Source: Ensifer sp. BR816
GTDB taxonomy: Bacteria > Pseudomonadota > Alphaproteobacteria > Rhizobiales > Rhizobiaceae
Assembly (NCBI RefSeq): GCF_000378985.1
Contig: NZ_KB905370.1
Span: 5,685,513 to 5,749,512 of the forward strand
Direction: 5' to 3'
Length of the DNA: 64,000 nucleotides
The notes beneath the pieces are model-generated. The model ran no database searches. It was not told where the DNA came from and saw nothing but the letters and a program-made list of their open reading frames with translations. This document shows positions 21,115 through 32,902 of this stretch, one piece after another (position 1 is the first letter of the stretch; the number at the start of each line of letters is the position of its first letter). The position numbers and the translations under genes are program-made.

Positions 21115-21652
21115 TAACAGGTTCTTTACGCCAGACTTAATGCTGTCTCGACGCCCATAAAATCGCGCAGGAAATCCCGCTGCGGCTACGCGGCGTCATC
21201 CGCATCAACCACATGCCAGAACCGACGATTTAGGGGGATGAACCGGCCTCTCATTTTCCGGTTCGCCGCCGTCGCAACGTGAAGTCCATTAACCGTGAAT
21301 CGCCTTGGGGCGTCAAGGGGTGGTTTGTGACGGAATTTTGAGCGCTATATCTTGTGTGGATCGACTGTGGAAAACGGGGACATCGGCCAAGCCTTTAAAA
21401 ATCAGGGGCTTCCGGTGGCCGTCTTACAACACTTGGCCGTCGCGACGAAAAAATCGGAATTTTCACGGGTAAAAAAACAGGTAGGTTGCGCTTCGCGGTG
21501 CTACTAGCAATTGCGCATCGTGGCGGAATGTGAAGCGCACGCCTTCGTGATTCGGCTGACTACATGTTGTGGCCGCAAGTGGGGCATCCGCAGTCGGTAC
21601 GACCGCTTAAAATGCAGCACTGCGAGCGCGATGATGGCTCTCTGAGAGCCGG
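21115..21652. other. Gene-free stretch upstream of nrdJ
   Basis: About 540 nt with no convincing gene on either strand. The one notable item is GCGCTATATCTTGTGT at 21342-21357, which matches the NrdR consensus at 13 of 16 positions but has no partner 31 nt away. The rest shows no strong hairpin or repeat. Confidence 0.4.
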
Positions 21653-22456
21653 TCAACCCACCCGCTTTTGCAGTTCCCGGGCGCCGTTCGGCGCGTTGAC
21701 CTTGCCGGAGCTGATGAAGAAGGCAAAGACGTCGCGCGCCGCCTCGTCCGCCTTTCGCTCCGGCGCGCTTTTTTCCACGCCGTCCGGCTCGCCGCCGGCG
21801 GCAAAGGTCTTGAGTCTATCGGCCCAGAGATCGAGGCCGGCGGGCGGATAGCAGGTCCTGATGTCGTCACTACCCTTCTGCAGCCGCGCATAGACGAAAT
21901 CCGCGGTGACGTCGGCGATCATCGGATAGTCCTCATGCTCGGCGAGGACGACCGCCGCTTTGTATTTATCGAGAAGCTCGATGAAGTCCGGCACCTGGAA
22001 GGACGGATGGCGGACCTCGACGACGTGACGAAGCTTGAGGCCGTCCTGCTTTGCCGGCAGAAGCTTCAGGAAGCTCTCGAAATCCTCGGGCTCGAATTTC
22101 TTGGTCGGAGCGAACTGCCAGAGGATGGGACCAAGCCGGTCGCCGAGTTCCGTCAGGCCCTGCGTCAGAAAACGCTCCATCGATTCGCCGGCTTCCGCCA
22201 GGACCTTGCGATTCGTGACATAGCGGCTGGCCTTCAGCGAGAAGATGAAACCGTCCGGAACCTCGGATGCCCATTTGGCGAAGGTCGCCGGCTTCTGCGA
22301 GCTGTAATAGGTGCCGTTGACCTCGATGGCACGCAGTTCCTTGCCGGCGAATTCGAGCTGCCGCTTCTTCGGCAGGTCGGAGGGATAGAAGCTTTTCTCC
22401 CAGGGTTCGAAATTCCAGCCGCCGATGCCGACGCGGATTTTCCCGGTTTCTGCCAT
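21653..22456 (-). CDS. DUF72 (YecE-family) protein
   Basis: A 267-aa DUF72 protein with a TIM-barrel-like fold. Conserved pieces are RVGIGGWNFEPW at the N terminus, EVNGTYY, and WQFAPTKKF. The biochemical function of the family is unsettled. Two adjacent ATGs follow AGGAGGAC; 22456 has the better spacing. It lies between uvrA and nrdJ on the same strand, but the 690-nt gap to nrdJ argues against co-transcription. Confidence 0.85.
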   Translation of the reverse strand: MAETGKIRVGIGGWNFEPWEKSFYPSDLPKKRQLEFAGKELRAIEVNGTYYSSQKPATFAKWASEVPDGFIFSLKASRYVTNRKVLAEAGESMERFLTQGLTELGDRLGPILWQFAPTKKFEPEDFESFLKLLPAKQDGLKLRHVVEVRHPSFQVPDFIELLDKYKAAVVLAEHEDYPMIADVTADFVYARLQKGSDDIRTCYPPAGLDLWADRLKTFAAGGEPDGVEKSAPERKADEAARDVFAFFISSGKVNAPNGARELQKRVG

Positions 22457-22639
22457 CATGTCCTCCTCGCGGCCCAAGCGGCGGCCCGTGCTTCTCAACT
22501 CATTCCCCGATCCCGCTCGCCGACCGGCGAGATCCATGCGGCGCGCAAACCTTGGCGGGTGCTAACGATGAGCGCCACCCGTTTCCAGGAGCAGCAGAGC
22601 AGCCCGACCACGGCCGCTGGCCGCACCCGCGCCGCCCGA

Positions 22640-25561
22640 TTACTCCGCCGCGACGACCTTTCTTACAGATCTGCGCTCCAGAAGCTCCTTCAGGAACTGC
22701 CCCGTATAAGAGCGCGGTTCCTTCACGACGTCCTCCGGCGTTCCCTTCGCAATGACCTCGCCGCCGCCGTCGCCGCCTTCTGGACCGAAGTCGATGACCC
22801 AGTCGGCGGTCTTGATGACCTCGAGATTGTGCTCGATGACGACTACCGAGTTGCCCTGGTTGACGAGTTCATGCAGAACTTCAAGTAGCTTGGCTACGTC
22901 ATGGAAATGCAAGCCCGTCGTCGGCTCGTCCAGGATGTAGAGTGTGCGCCCAGTGGAGCGCTTCGACAGTTCCTTGGCGAGCTTCACGCGCTGCGCTTCG
23001 CCGCCCGACAGCGTGTTTGCCTGCTGGCCGATCTTGATATAGCCGAGTCCGACCTGGTTCAGCGTCACCAGCTTGTCGCGCACGGCGGGAACCGCCGAGA
23101 AGAACTCGACGCCTTCCTCCACCGTCATGTCGAGCACATCGGCGATCGACTTGCCCTTGAAATGCACGTCGAGCGTTTCGCGGTTGTAGCGTTTGCCGTG
23201 GCAGACGTCGCAGGTGACGTAGACGTCCGGCAGGAAGTGCATCTCGATCTTGATGACGCCGTCGCCCTGGCAGGCTTCGCAACGCCCGCCCTTGACGTTG
23301 AAGGAGAAGCGGCCCGGCTGGTAGCCGCGCGTCTTCGCCTCCGGCAGTCCCGCGAACCAGTCGCGAATCGGCGTGAAGGCGCCGGTGTAGGTCGCGGGGT
23401 TCGAGCGCGGTGTCCGGCCGATCGGCGACTGGTCGATATCGATCACCTTGTCGATATGCTCGAAGCCGTCGATCCGGTCGTGATCAGCGGGGTTTTCGCG
23501 CGCCCCCATGACGCGGCGGGCGGCCGCCTTGTAGAGCGTCTCGATCAGGAAGGTGGACTTGCCGCCCCCCGAAACGCCGGTGACGGCCGTAAAGACGCCG
23601 AGCGGGATCGACGCGGTCACATTCTTCAGATTGTTAGCCCGCGCCCCTACGACGGTGATTTCCTTCTTCTTTTTTGGCTTCCGCCGTTCACCGGGCACCG
23701 CCACTGACAATTCGCCGGAGAGGTATTTTCCGGTCAGCGACTTGGGGTTGCCCATGATGTCGGCGGGTGCGCCTTCGGCGACGATCTCGCCGCCGTGAAT
23801 GCCGGCGGCCGGGCCGATGTCGACCACATGATCGGCAGTCAGGATGGCGTCCTCGTCATGCTCGACGACGATGACCGTGTTGCCGATGTCGCGCAGGTGC
23901 CTGAGCGTCTCGAGCAGGCGGGCATTGTCGCGCTGGTGAAGGCCGATCGACGGCTCGTCGAGGACATAGAGCACGCCCGTCAGTCCCGAGCCGATCTGTG
24001 AGGCAAGCCGGATGCGCTGGCTCTCGCCGCCGGAAAGCGTACCGGAATTGCGCGACAGGCTCAGATATTCGAGTCCGACATCGTTCAGGAAACGCAACCG
24101 CTCGCGAATCTCCTTGAGGATGCGCACCGCGATCTCGTTCTGCTTGGTGCTGAGGCGCTCGGGGAGCGTTTCGAACCAGTCGCGGGCGGCGCGGATCGAC
24201 ATCTCGGTGAGTTCGCCGATATGCAGCCTGTCGATCTTGACGGCCAGCGCCTCCGGTTTCAGCCGGTAGCCGGCACAGGCGGGGCAGGGTGCCGCCGACA
24301 TGAAGCGCTCGATCTCCTCGCGAGCCCAGGCACTGTCGGTCTCCTTCCAACGCCGCTCGAGGTTCGGCACGATGCCTTCGAAGGTCTTGGTCGTGTTGTA
24401 GGAGCGGGCGCCGTCCTGGTAGTGGAAGGTGATCTTCTCGTCCGTGCCGTGCAGGATCGCCATTTGCGCAGCCTCGGAGAGCTCGCTCCAGCGAGTGCCG
24501 AGCTTGAAGTCGAAGACCTTGCCCAGCGCCTCGAGCGTCTGGTTGTAATAGGGCGAGGTCGATTTCGCCCAGGGCGCAATGGCTCCGTCCCGCAAGGTCC
24601 GGTTCGGCTCGGGCACGATCAGCGCCTCGTCGATCTTCTGCTGGCTGCCGAGGCCGTCGCAGGTGGTGCAGGCGCCGAAGGGATTATTGAAGGAGAAAAG
24701 CCGTGGCTCGATTTCCGAAATGGTGAAGCCGGAGACCGGGCAGGCGAATTTCTCCGAGAACAGCACGCGCTCATGCGTTTCGTTCAGCGACTTGTTGGCA
24801 GATCCGCCGGCGGCCGTCTCTTCCGGCGGCAGCGGCTTGTCGGCGAACTCGGCGAGCGCGAGACCGTCGGCCAATGTCAGGCACGTCTCCAGGCTGTCCG
24901 CCAGGCGGGTTGCGAGGTCGGGTCGCACGACGACGCGGTCGACGACGACGTCGATGTCGTGCTTGTATTTCTTGTCGAGGGCCGGCACGTCGGCGATCTC
25001 ATAGAACTGACCGTCGACCTTGACGCGCTGGAAGCCCTTCTTCATCAGCTCGGCGAGTTCCTTCTTGTACTCGCCCTTGCGGCCACGCACGAGCGGCGCA
25101 AGGATATAGAGCCGCGTGCCTTCGCCGAACTCCAGGACGCGATCGACCATCTGGCTGACCGTCTGGCTCTCGATCGGCAGGCCCGTCGCCGGCGAATAGG
25201 GCACCCCGACGCGCGCGAAGAGCAGGCGCAGATAGTCGTAGATCTCCGTGACCGTGCCGACCGTCGAGCGCGGATTGCGCGAGGTCGTCTTCTGTTCGAT
25301 GGAGATTGCCGGCGACAACCCGTCGATCTGGTCGACGTCCGGCTTCTGCATCATTTCTAAGAACTGCCGGGCATAGGCGGACAGGCTCTCGACATAGCGG
25401 CGCTGGCCCTCGGCATAGATGGTGTCGAAGGCGAGCGAGGATTTTCCGGAGCCCGAAAGGCCGGTCATCACGATCAGCTTGTTGCGCGGCAGGTCAAGGT
25501 CAATGCCCTTGAGGTTGTGCTCGCGCGCGCCGCGAATGGAGAGGGTCTTGAGTTCGCTCAT
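22640..25561 (-). CDS. uvrA: UvrABC excinuclease subunit A
   Basis: A 973-aa damage-recognition ATPase of nucleotide excision repair. Both ABC modules are complete: Walker [10 protein letters not shown] near residue 35 and GVSGGGKST near 645, with LSGGE-type signatures ([22 protein letters not shown]). Zinc-finger cysteines are visible (CPVSG...CTTCDG; CEACQG...CDVCHG). I chose ATG 25561, which gives [15 protein letters not shown]; the frame extends 30 codons upstream without family character. Divergent from ssb, with a LexA box between them. Confidence 0.96.
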   Translation of the reverse strand: MSELKTLSIRGAREHNLKGIDLDLPRNKLIVMTGLSGSGKSSLAFDTIYAEGQRRYVESLSAYARQFLEMMQKPDVDQIDGLSPAISIEQKTTSRNPRSTVGTVTEIYDYLRLLFARVGVPYSPATGLPIESQTVSQMVDRVLEFGEGTRLYILAPLVRGRKGEYKKELAELMKKGFQRVKVDGQFYEIADVPALDKKYKHDIDVVVDRVVVRPDLATRLADSLETCLTLADGLALAEFADKPLPPEETAAGGSANKSLNETHERVLFSEKFACPVSGFTISEIEPRLFSFNNPFGACTTCDGLGSQQKIDEALIVPEPNRTLRDGAIAPWAKSTSPYYNQTLEALGKVFDFKLGTRWSELSEAAQMAILHGTDEKITFHYQDGARSYNTTKTFEGIVPNLERRWKETDSAWAREEIERFMSAAPCPACAGYRLKPEALAVKIDRLHIGELTEMSIRAARDWFETLPERLSTKQNEIAVRILKEIRERLRFLNDVGLEYLSLSRNSGTLSGGESQRIRLASQIGSGLTGVLYVLDEPSIGLHQRDNARLLETLRHLRDIGNTVIVVEHDEDAILTADHVVDIGPAAGIHGGEIVAEGAPADIMGNPKSLTGKYLSGELSVAVPGERRKPKKKKEITVVGARANNLKNVTASIPLGVFTAVTGVSGGGKSTFLIETLYKAAARRVMGARENPADHDRIDGFEHIDKVIDIDQSPIGRTPRSNPATYTGAFTPIRDWFAGLPEAKTRGYQPGRFSFNVKGGRCEACQGDGVIKIEMHFLPDVYVTCDVCHGKRYNRETLDVHFKGKSIADVLDMTVEEGVEFFSAVPAVRDKLVTLNQVGLGYIKIGQQANTLSGGEAQRVKLAKELSKRSTGRTLYILDEPTTGLHFHDVAKLLEVLHELVNQGNSVVVIEHNLEVIKTADWVIDFGPEGGDGGGEVIAKGTPEDVVKEPRSYTGQFLKELLERRSVRKVVAAE

Positions 25562-25661
25562 CGGAAGCCAGTTTTGCATGTCGGTTGAAAGCCCCCTATG
25601 TAATGACGAGAGCGCCCATGTCGAGGTGCAATCGGCAAAGAGGCGGCTCAATTGCGATTCG

Positions 25662-25690
25662 GTTGACAGGATAATACGGGAATACTAGAA
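25662..25690 (+). promoter_or_regulatory. ssb promoter
   Basis: GTTGAC (25662-25667), a 17-nt spacer and CTAGAA (25685-25690). This is the same -10 sequence and spacing as the suf promoter. The -10 overlaps the LexA box. Confidence 0.6.
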
Positions 25691-25702
25691 CAAAGAAAGA
25701 AC
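25688..25702. promoter_or_regulatory. LexA (SOS) box between uvrA and ssb
   Basis: GAAC-AAAGAAA-GAAC is an exact match to the alphaproteobacterial SOS direct repeat GAAC-N7-GAAC (GTTC-N7-GTTC on the other strand). It overlaps the -10 of the ssb promoter and lies 127 nt upstream of uvrA, so LexA may control both genes. Confidence 0.8.
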
Positions 25703-25843
25703 AAACAGAAGCCGCGGCCTGCCAAATGAGCTGTGGATTATGTAGGATGCGGGGCGTATCGGCGGCGGCTCACCGCTAAGATGCGCACTCTTGAGACATT
25801 TGAAGCCGGGCCTGCGGTTCGGCGAAAACACGGGAAAAGCGAT

Positions 25844-26362
25844 ATGGCTGGTAGCGTCAACAAGGTGATCTTGATCGGAAATGTCGGGGCCGACCCGGAA
25901 ATCCGGCGCACGCAGGATGGCCGGCCGATCGCCAACCTTAGGATCGCCACGTCGGAGACTTGGCGCGACCGCAACAGCGGCGAACGGCGCGAGAAGACCG
26001 AATGGCACAATGTCGTCGTCTTCAACGAAGGCCTCTGCAAGGTCGTCGAGCAATATGTGAAGAAGGGCGCCAAGCTCTATATCGAAGGCCAGTTGCAGAC
26101 CCGCAAATGGCAGGACCAGAACGGTAACGACCGCTATACGACCGAGGTCGTGCTGCAGGGCTTCAGCTCGACGCTGACGATGCTCGATGGCCGCGGCGAG
26201 GGCGGCGGCGCCAGAAGTGGCGGCAGCGATTACGGCGGCGGTGGCGGCTACGAGGACTACGACCAGCCGCGGCAATCTTCGGGCGGCGGCCGCTCCGGCG
26301 GCCAACCGAACCAGGGCGGCGGCAATTTCTCGCGCGATCTCGACGACGACATTCCGTTCTGA
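25844..26362 (+). CDS. ssb: Single-stranded DNA-binding protein
   Basis: A 172-aa SSB. An N-terminal OB fold ([32 protein letters not shown]) is followed by a Gly/Ser/Gln-rich disordered linker (about residues 115-165) and the acidic tip DLDDDIPF that recruits repair and replication partners. ATG 25844 begins MAGSVNKV, the usual start; the longer frame to 25733 overlaps the SOS leader. Likely LexA-controlled. Confidence 0.96.
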   Translation: MAGSVNKVILIGNVGADPEIRRTQDGRPIANLRIATSETWRDRNSGERREKTEWHNVVVFNEGLCKVVEQYVKKGAKLYIEGQLQTRKWQDQNGNDRYTTEVVLQGFSSTLTMLDGRGEGGGARSGGSDYGGGGGYEDYDQPRQSSGGGRSGGQPNQGGGNFSRDLDDDIPF

Positions 26363-26381
26363 TCGGTAAGCGTCATCGATC

Positions 26382-26444
26382 GAAACACGTCCGGCCCGCC
26401 TCTACAGCGCCACGCGTCTTCTCAGTAGCGGGCCGTTGTGTTTT
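26382..26444. terminator. Bidirectional terminator between ssb and marC-like gene
   Basis: AAACAC...CGGCCCGC pairs with GCGGGCCG...GTGTTT across a roughly 30-nt loop; the outer arms become T-rich on either strand. The genes converge here. Confidence 0.55.
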
Positions 26445-27091
26445 CAGCCCAGGTTCTGAACCGGAATCTGAAAGGCCGAGCGCACGCCGTCGACGACGAA
26501 CTGAACGGCGAGCGCCGCCAGGATCACGCCGAGAAGGCGGGTGAGGATTGCCCGACCGGTGACCCCGAGGAAACGGTCGATCCGATCGGCGATCACCAGC
26601 GCCAGGAAGAGCGATGCCATCGAAGCGGCGATGACGACGAGGAGTTGGACGCGTTCGAGGACCGACGGAAAGGAACTGCCGAGCAGGATCGTTGCCGAAA
26701 TTGCCCCAGGCCCGGCGATCAGCGGCAAGGCGAGGGGAAAGACCGCGATATTGTGAATGTGGTCCTTGGTGACGGCCGTTTCTCCGGTCTTTTCCTTTCT
26801 CTCCTGGCGCCGCTCGAAGATCATCTCGAAGGAGATCCAGAAGAGCAGCAGGCCGCCCGCGATGCGAAACGCACCGATCGAGATGCCGAGCAGACCGAGA
26901 ATGCCGTCACCGAAAAGGGCAAAGGCGGCGAGGATGAAAAAAGCGATCAACGAGCCGCGGGTCGCGACCTGGAAACGCTCCTGCCGGCTGAGACCGACCG
27001 TCAGGCTCAGGAAAATGGGCGCAAGACCCGGCGGGTCGAGCGTGACGAGCAACGTCGTCAGCGCATTGATCAACAGATCGACATTGAACAT
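26444..27091 (-). CDS. MarC-family integral membrane protein
   Basis: A 215-aa protein with about six hydrophobic segments. It has MarC-family landmarks: an N-terminal LLVTLDPPGLAPIF and AGPGAISATI in the middle. Despite the historical name, the family's transport substrate is unknown and it is not an established antibiotic-resistance factor. ATG 27091 follows GGAGGGGG; the frame runs 18 charged residues further upstream, which does not fit a membrane start. Confidence 0.82.
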   Translation of the reverse strand: MFNVDLLINALTTLLVTLDPPGLAPIFLSLTVGLSRQERFQVATRGSLIAFFILAAFALFGDGILGLLGISIGAFRIAGGLLLFWISFEMIFERRQERKEKTGETAVTKDHIHNIAVFPLALPLIAGPGAISATILLGSSFPSVLERVQLLVVIAASMASLFLALVIADRIDRFLGVTGRAILTRLLGVILAALAVQFVVDGVRSAFQIPVQNLG

Positions 27092-27334
27092 CCGTTCCCC
27101 CTCCGGATCGCCCTCCGGGTCGTTTTCCCGGTAGCGGCGCTGCATTCTTAGGCAACCGATGCGCGCTTGGGAAGGGCCGACTAGCCAAGCGTTGCGCGAT
27201 AGCCTAAACCGGCTTCACGGGAAGGAACGCCGGATCCATTCGAGGCTTGCGGAGAAGCCCTTCCGATTTATCGATGCCTGCCCTAGAAAAGCCCGTTCCG
27301 GCGGCAAAAGACTGTTCAAAACCATTGGCCAAAA

Positions 27335-27364
27335 TTGGCGCTTGAAGCGGCATTCGGCTATAAG
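27335..27364 (+). promoter_or_regulatory. Predicted gyrA promoter
   Basis: TTGGCG at 27335-27340 and TATAAG at 27359-27364 with an 18-nt spacer, 36 nt upstream of the TTG start. The remainder of the 308-nt gap after the marC-like gene shows nothing else. Confidence 0.45.
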
Positions 27365-27399
27365 AACTGACTGATTCTGAACAAAGATCGTGATCGACA

Positions 27400-30183
<2,784 letters not shown>

Positions 30184-30200
30184 GCATCTCGCCACACAGG

Positions 30201-30227
30201 AAAAGCCCGCCTATGGCGGGCTTTTTT
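30201..30227 (+). terminator. gyrA terminator
   Basis: AAAAGCCCGCC and GGCGGGC form a GC-rich stem with a 3-nt loop followed by TTTTTTG, 18 nt after the gyrA stop. Confidence 0.9.
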
Positions 30228-30264
30228 GTCGGTGAGGCACGACCGGAATGACAGTGCCGGCCGG

Positions 30265-31233
30265 TCAGTTCTTGAAGACGATGCAGGCGCCTCCGCTCCG
30301 GCGAATGGCGGCGCAGAGCTTGTCCGCCTCGGCGCGGCTCTGGCGGCCGATGCGCGCGGCATATCGTATTCTGCCACCAAAACTGCCATTGCGCTCGCGC
30401 AGCAGGAGCGCCTTTTCGCCGTTGATCGGCGCCGGCAGTCGCTTTGCGGCATTCAGGAACAGGCGGTATGCGATGGTTTTCCGGTGGTGCGCGGCCAATT
30501 GCACGCCCCAGGGCGCCCAAGCGGCCTCGTCCACGACGACGATCTCGCGCAGCCGCCGCGTGCTGGCGAGCGCGACGCAGCCATCCAGGAAGCTCTTGGT
30601 CTTGTCGAGCGCAAGGTCGGGCGATTTCGGCGGGTTGTCGCGCCAGTCCTCCACCGGGTGGGCAGTGATCGCCAGGACGTATTCGCGCGTCTCGTAGGGC
30701 AGCCAATCAACCTCGAGAAACCGCTCGAGTCCGGCCTCGCCAGCATTGTAGGCCGCCGCTGCAAAGCCGAGATTGCCATAGCGGAGCTTGAGCTCGCTCA
30801 AATACTCGGCCGACTTGCCGAGTGCCGCCACGGCGTCGAAACTGTTGGCCAGACCGCGCAGCTTTGCCGTCCCGGGCATGAACTGGGCAATCCCTTCGGC
30901 GCCCTTTGGGCTGACGGCATCCGGTTGGAAAAGGCTTTCGCGCCAGATCAGCCGCGCAAAAAAGGGCGCCGGCAGTCCGTTTGCCTCGGCATAGTGTTCG
31001 ATAATGCCACACACGTCCCGGGCAAAATTCTCGCGGCTGATGCAAAGTGGGACCGACGGATTTGCCGCGGAGACACCGGAATAGACGCATTTTCGCGCCG
31101 CGATCGGAGCGTCGGTTCGAGCGTCGGCGACGCCGCCTAGAACCAACGCAGCCAGAAACCCGGCCCCGCCCGCCAGACGTCCCATTCGGTTTCCCCAGAT
31201 GCGGCATCGGCCCGCGCGGCTCTGTTTGACCAT
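30265..31233 (-). CDS. Lytic murein transglycosylase
   Basis: A 322-aa SLT-type transglycosylase that cleaves peptidoglycan glycan strands. It has an N-terminal signal/anchor (about residues 17-38). The catalytic glutamate is in LIWRESLFQP, followed by GAEGIAQFMPGTA and the AYNAGEAGLERF motif. The last 100 residues are an extra basic domain ending GGACIVFKN, which looks SPOR-like. ATG 31233 follows GAGGAG. Divergent context: the twin sRNAs lie upstream and read toward it. Confidence 0.88.
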   Translation of the reverse strand: MVKQSRAGRCRIWGNRMGRLAGGAGFLAALVLGGVADARTDAPIAARKCVYSGVSAANPSVPLCISRENFARDVCGIIEHYAEANGLPAPFFARLIWRESLFQPDAVSPKGAEGIAQFMPGTAKLRGLANSFDAVAALGKSAEYLSELKLRYGNLGFAAAAYNAGEAGLERFLEVDWLPYETREYVLAITAHPVEDWRDNPPKSPDLALDKTKSFLDGCVALASTRRLREIVVVDEAAWAPWGVQLAAHHRKTIAYRLFLNAAKRLPAPINGEKALLLRERNGSFGGRIRYAARIGRQSRAEADKLCAAIRRSGGACIVFKN

Positions 31234-31365
31234 GCAGCTCCTCGGCGATGAACGAGTGATCTATGAATAGCATCTTCGCCGCCGACGAGAAACGGGGCAG
31301 GGCACAGCAACCGACGAGATCGTAGCCCCCCGAAAGGACGGCAACGCATTGATCCATGAAACAGC

Positions 31366-31482
31366 AAAAAAAGAGGGCCACAAGCGAACTTGGGCCCTGT
31401 CAGTTGTGAAGGTTTCAAAACCTCCAGAGGGGAACAGCTGATGCGGCAGCCGGGGAGGAGAAAGCCGCCAAATGCATCAGCT
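31366..31482 (-). ncRNA. abcR: AbcR-type trans-acting sRNA, distal copy
   Basis: About 117 nt on the minus strand. Promoter TTGAAA (31517-31512), 17-nt spacer, CATATT (31494-31489). The transcript has two C-rich anti-Shine-Dalgarno segments (TTTCTCCTCCCC and TTCCCCTCTGG) and ends in an intrinsic terminator: AGGGCC / GGCCCT stem followed by CTTTTTTT. It is about 75% similar to the copy at 31567. Size, tandem layout and position beside an lsrB-type gene match the rhizobial AbcR1/AbcR2 Hfq-dependent repressors of ABC-transporter mRNAs. I cannot tell which of the two names applies. Confidence 0.85.
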
Positions 31483-31496
31483 GAAATCAATATGGT

Positions 31497-31513
31497 AAGC
31501 GACTAAGTCGCTT
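31497..31513. promoter_or_regulatory. Perfect palindrome in the promoter spacer of the distal sRNA
   Basis: AAGCGACTAAGTCGCTT has 8-nt perfect arms around one base. It fills the spacer between the -35 and -10 of the sRNA at 31366-31482. The other sRNA promoter lacks it. It is a likely operator for a dimeric regulator. Confidence 0.55.
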
Positions 31514-31566
31514 TCAATGGCGGCGACGGCAGATTTTCACAACTGAGGGCTGCGCGTGCGGCGGGC

Positions 31567-31686
31567 AAAAAAAGAGGGCCGCAAGAAAACTTGGGCCCTT
31601 GTAGTTGTGAAGGTAATTAAAACCTCCAGAGGGGAACAGCTGCTGCGGTGGCACTGGGAGGAGAAGCCACCAAAGATGCATCAGCT
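31567..31686 (-). ncRNA. abcR: AbcR-type trans-acting sRNA, proximal copy
   Basis: About 120 nt on the minus strand. Promoter TTGCTC (31721-31716), 17-nt spacer, CATACC (31698-31693). It carries the same anti-Shine-Dalgarno motifs (CTTCTCCTCCCA and TTCCCCTCTGGAGG) and a terminator AGGGCC / GGCCCT followed by CTTTTTTT. It sits 84 nt upstream of its paralogue; each has its own promoter and terminator, so they can be regulated separately. The 5' ends are inferred from promoter spacing. Confidence 0.87.
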
Positions 31687-31893
31687 GGATTTGGTATGCT
31701 GCTTTTTTGGGCGCGGAGCAATCATTTAATATGCATGACAGCCATGCCGTCCGCGCATTCCTGCACTTTTTTGCATCGCACCATCGCTTATTTCTTTGCG
31801 CTAATACTTGGAGTGCATTGAGAAATGTCAGAAAAACAATAGTTTAATGGCGCGCGTGGCAACTGCCTATAAATCGAGCAATCGCTCCGTGTG

Positions 31894-32790
31894 TCAAAAA
31901 TTCCAATTGCGGGCCTTGGCGACGATATAGTCGCGGAAAACCTTCAGCTTTGCGGCGTTCTTCATTTCGTCCGGATAACAGAAATAGGTGTCGAAGGAAG
32001 GGATGTCGGCGCTGATCGGCAACTGGATCAAACCGGGATCTCGACCGACGATATAGTCGGGGAGCATGGCAATGCCGATGCCGAGCAGGCAGGCGCGCTT
32101 GATCGAGGTTTGGCTGTTGATCTGCAAGTGCGAGACGCGCGGATTGTCGGGATCTCGTCCGGCGATCTCCAGCCAGTTCACGTCCAGCAGATAGTTGGGA
32201 GCCGGTTCGCCGAAGGTGATGATGCGGTGATTGTCGAGATCCTGGATCGACTGCGGCTCGCCGTGCTTGTTGATGTAAGACGGCGCCGCATAGATATGCA
32301 TGTGCACCGTGAAAAGCTTGCGCTGGATCAGGTCCGATTGCTGCGGTTGGCGCAAGCGGATGGCGCAGTCGGCATGCCGCATGTTCACGTCGAGTTCCTC
32401 ATTGTCGAGAATGAGCTGGACGTGGATGTCCGGGTAGAGCGCCATGAATTCCTGGATCTTGTCGGTCAGCCAGCCCTGGCCGAGGCCGACGGTGGTCGTG
32501 ATGCGCAACTTGCCGCTCGGTTTGTCGGTCGTCTCGCTGAGCTGTGCCTTGACGCTCTCAAGCTTCATCAGCACTTCGTGCGCCGTGCGATAGAGCATTT
32601 CGCCCTGTTCGGTCAGGATCAAACCGCGCGCATGGCGATGAAACAGCTTGATGCCGACGTCCTGCTCGAGCGCGCTGACCTGGCGGCTGATTGCGGACTG
32701 CGAGAGATGGAGCTTGTCTGCCGCATGCGTGAACGAGCCGGCCTCCGCCGCCGCATGAAATATGCGCAGTTTGTCCCAGTCTAGCGACAT
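31894..32790 (-). CDS. lsrB: LysR-family regulator LsrB
   Basis: A 298-aa LysR-type regulator: N-terminal winged helix (FHAAAEAGSFTHAADKLHLS, QSAISRQVSALE) and a C-terminal effector domain. Three cysteines (Cys142, Cys234, Cys271 here) fit the redox-sensing LsrB of S. meliloti, which controls oxidative-stress, LPS and symbiosis genes. Position between the AbcR sRNAs and trxB supports the name. I used ATG 32790, preceded by GGGGGA. Starting four codons upstream at 32802 (MGDFMSLDW) would shift the middle cysteine to 238, the number I recall from the literature, so that start is also possible. Confidence 0.88.
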   Translation of the reverse strand: MSLDWDKLRIFHAAAEAGSFTHAADKLHLSQSAISRQVSALEQDVGIKLFHRHARGLILTEQGEMLYRTAHEVLMKLESVKAQLSETTDKPSGKLRITTTVGLGQGWLTDKIQEFMALYPDIHVQLILDNEELDVNMRHADCAIRLRQPQQSDLIQRKLFTVHMHIYAAPSYINKHGEPQSIQDLDNHRIITFGEPAPNYLLDVNWLEIAGRDPDNPRVSHLQINSQTSIKRACLLGIGIAMLPDYIVGRDPGLIQLPISADIPSFDTYFCYPDEMKNAAKLKVFRDYIVAKARNWNF

Positions 32791-32902
32791 GAAATCCCCC
32801 ATAAAGGACCGTTCGGAGGAACCGCAGGATCCTCCGCGCGTCACCGATGCGTCTGTTCCCTCACGGGGCCGGCCTCCCGACACTAGCCCCGTTTTGCAGC
32901 TT

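Noticed and set aside
21133..21148. A further NrdR-like site (AGACTTAATGCTGTCT)
   Set aside because: Only 10 of 16 matches and 34-nt spacing from the strong box; the site at 21068 has the expected 31-nt spacing and a better core.
17384..21160. A 1258-codon plus-strand open frame opposite nrdJ
   Set aside because: It is the antisense shadow of a high-GC gene; its translation is low-complexity and rich in Arg, Gly and Asp with no domain, while the minus strand encodes a complete reductase.
20960..21652. Cobalamin riboswitch upstream of the B12-dependent reductase
   Set aside because: I looked for the conserved B12-box (GCCACTG-like) and AGTCAGGA-like elements on the minus strand and found none; the NrdR boxes explain regulation better.
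31366..31686. CRISPR-like reading of the two near-identical blocks
   Set aside because: There are only two long copies, each with promoter and terminator; they are paralogous sRNAs, not repeats with spacers.
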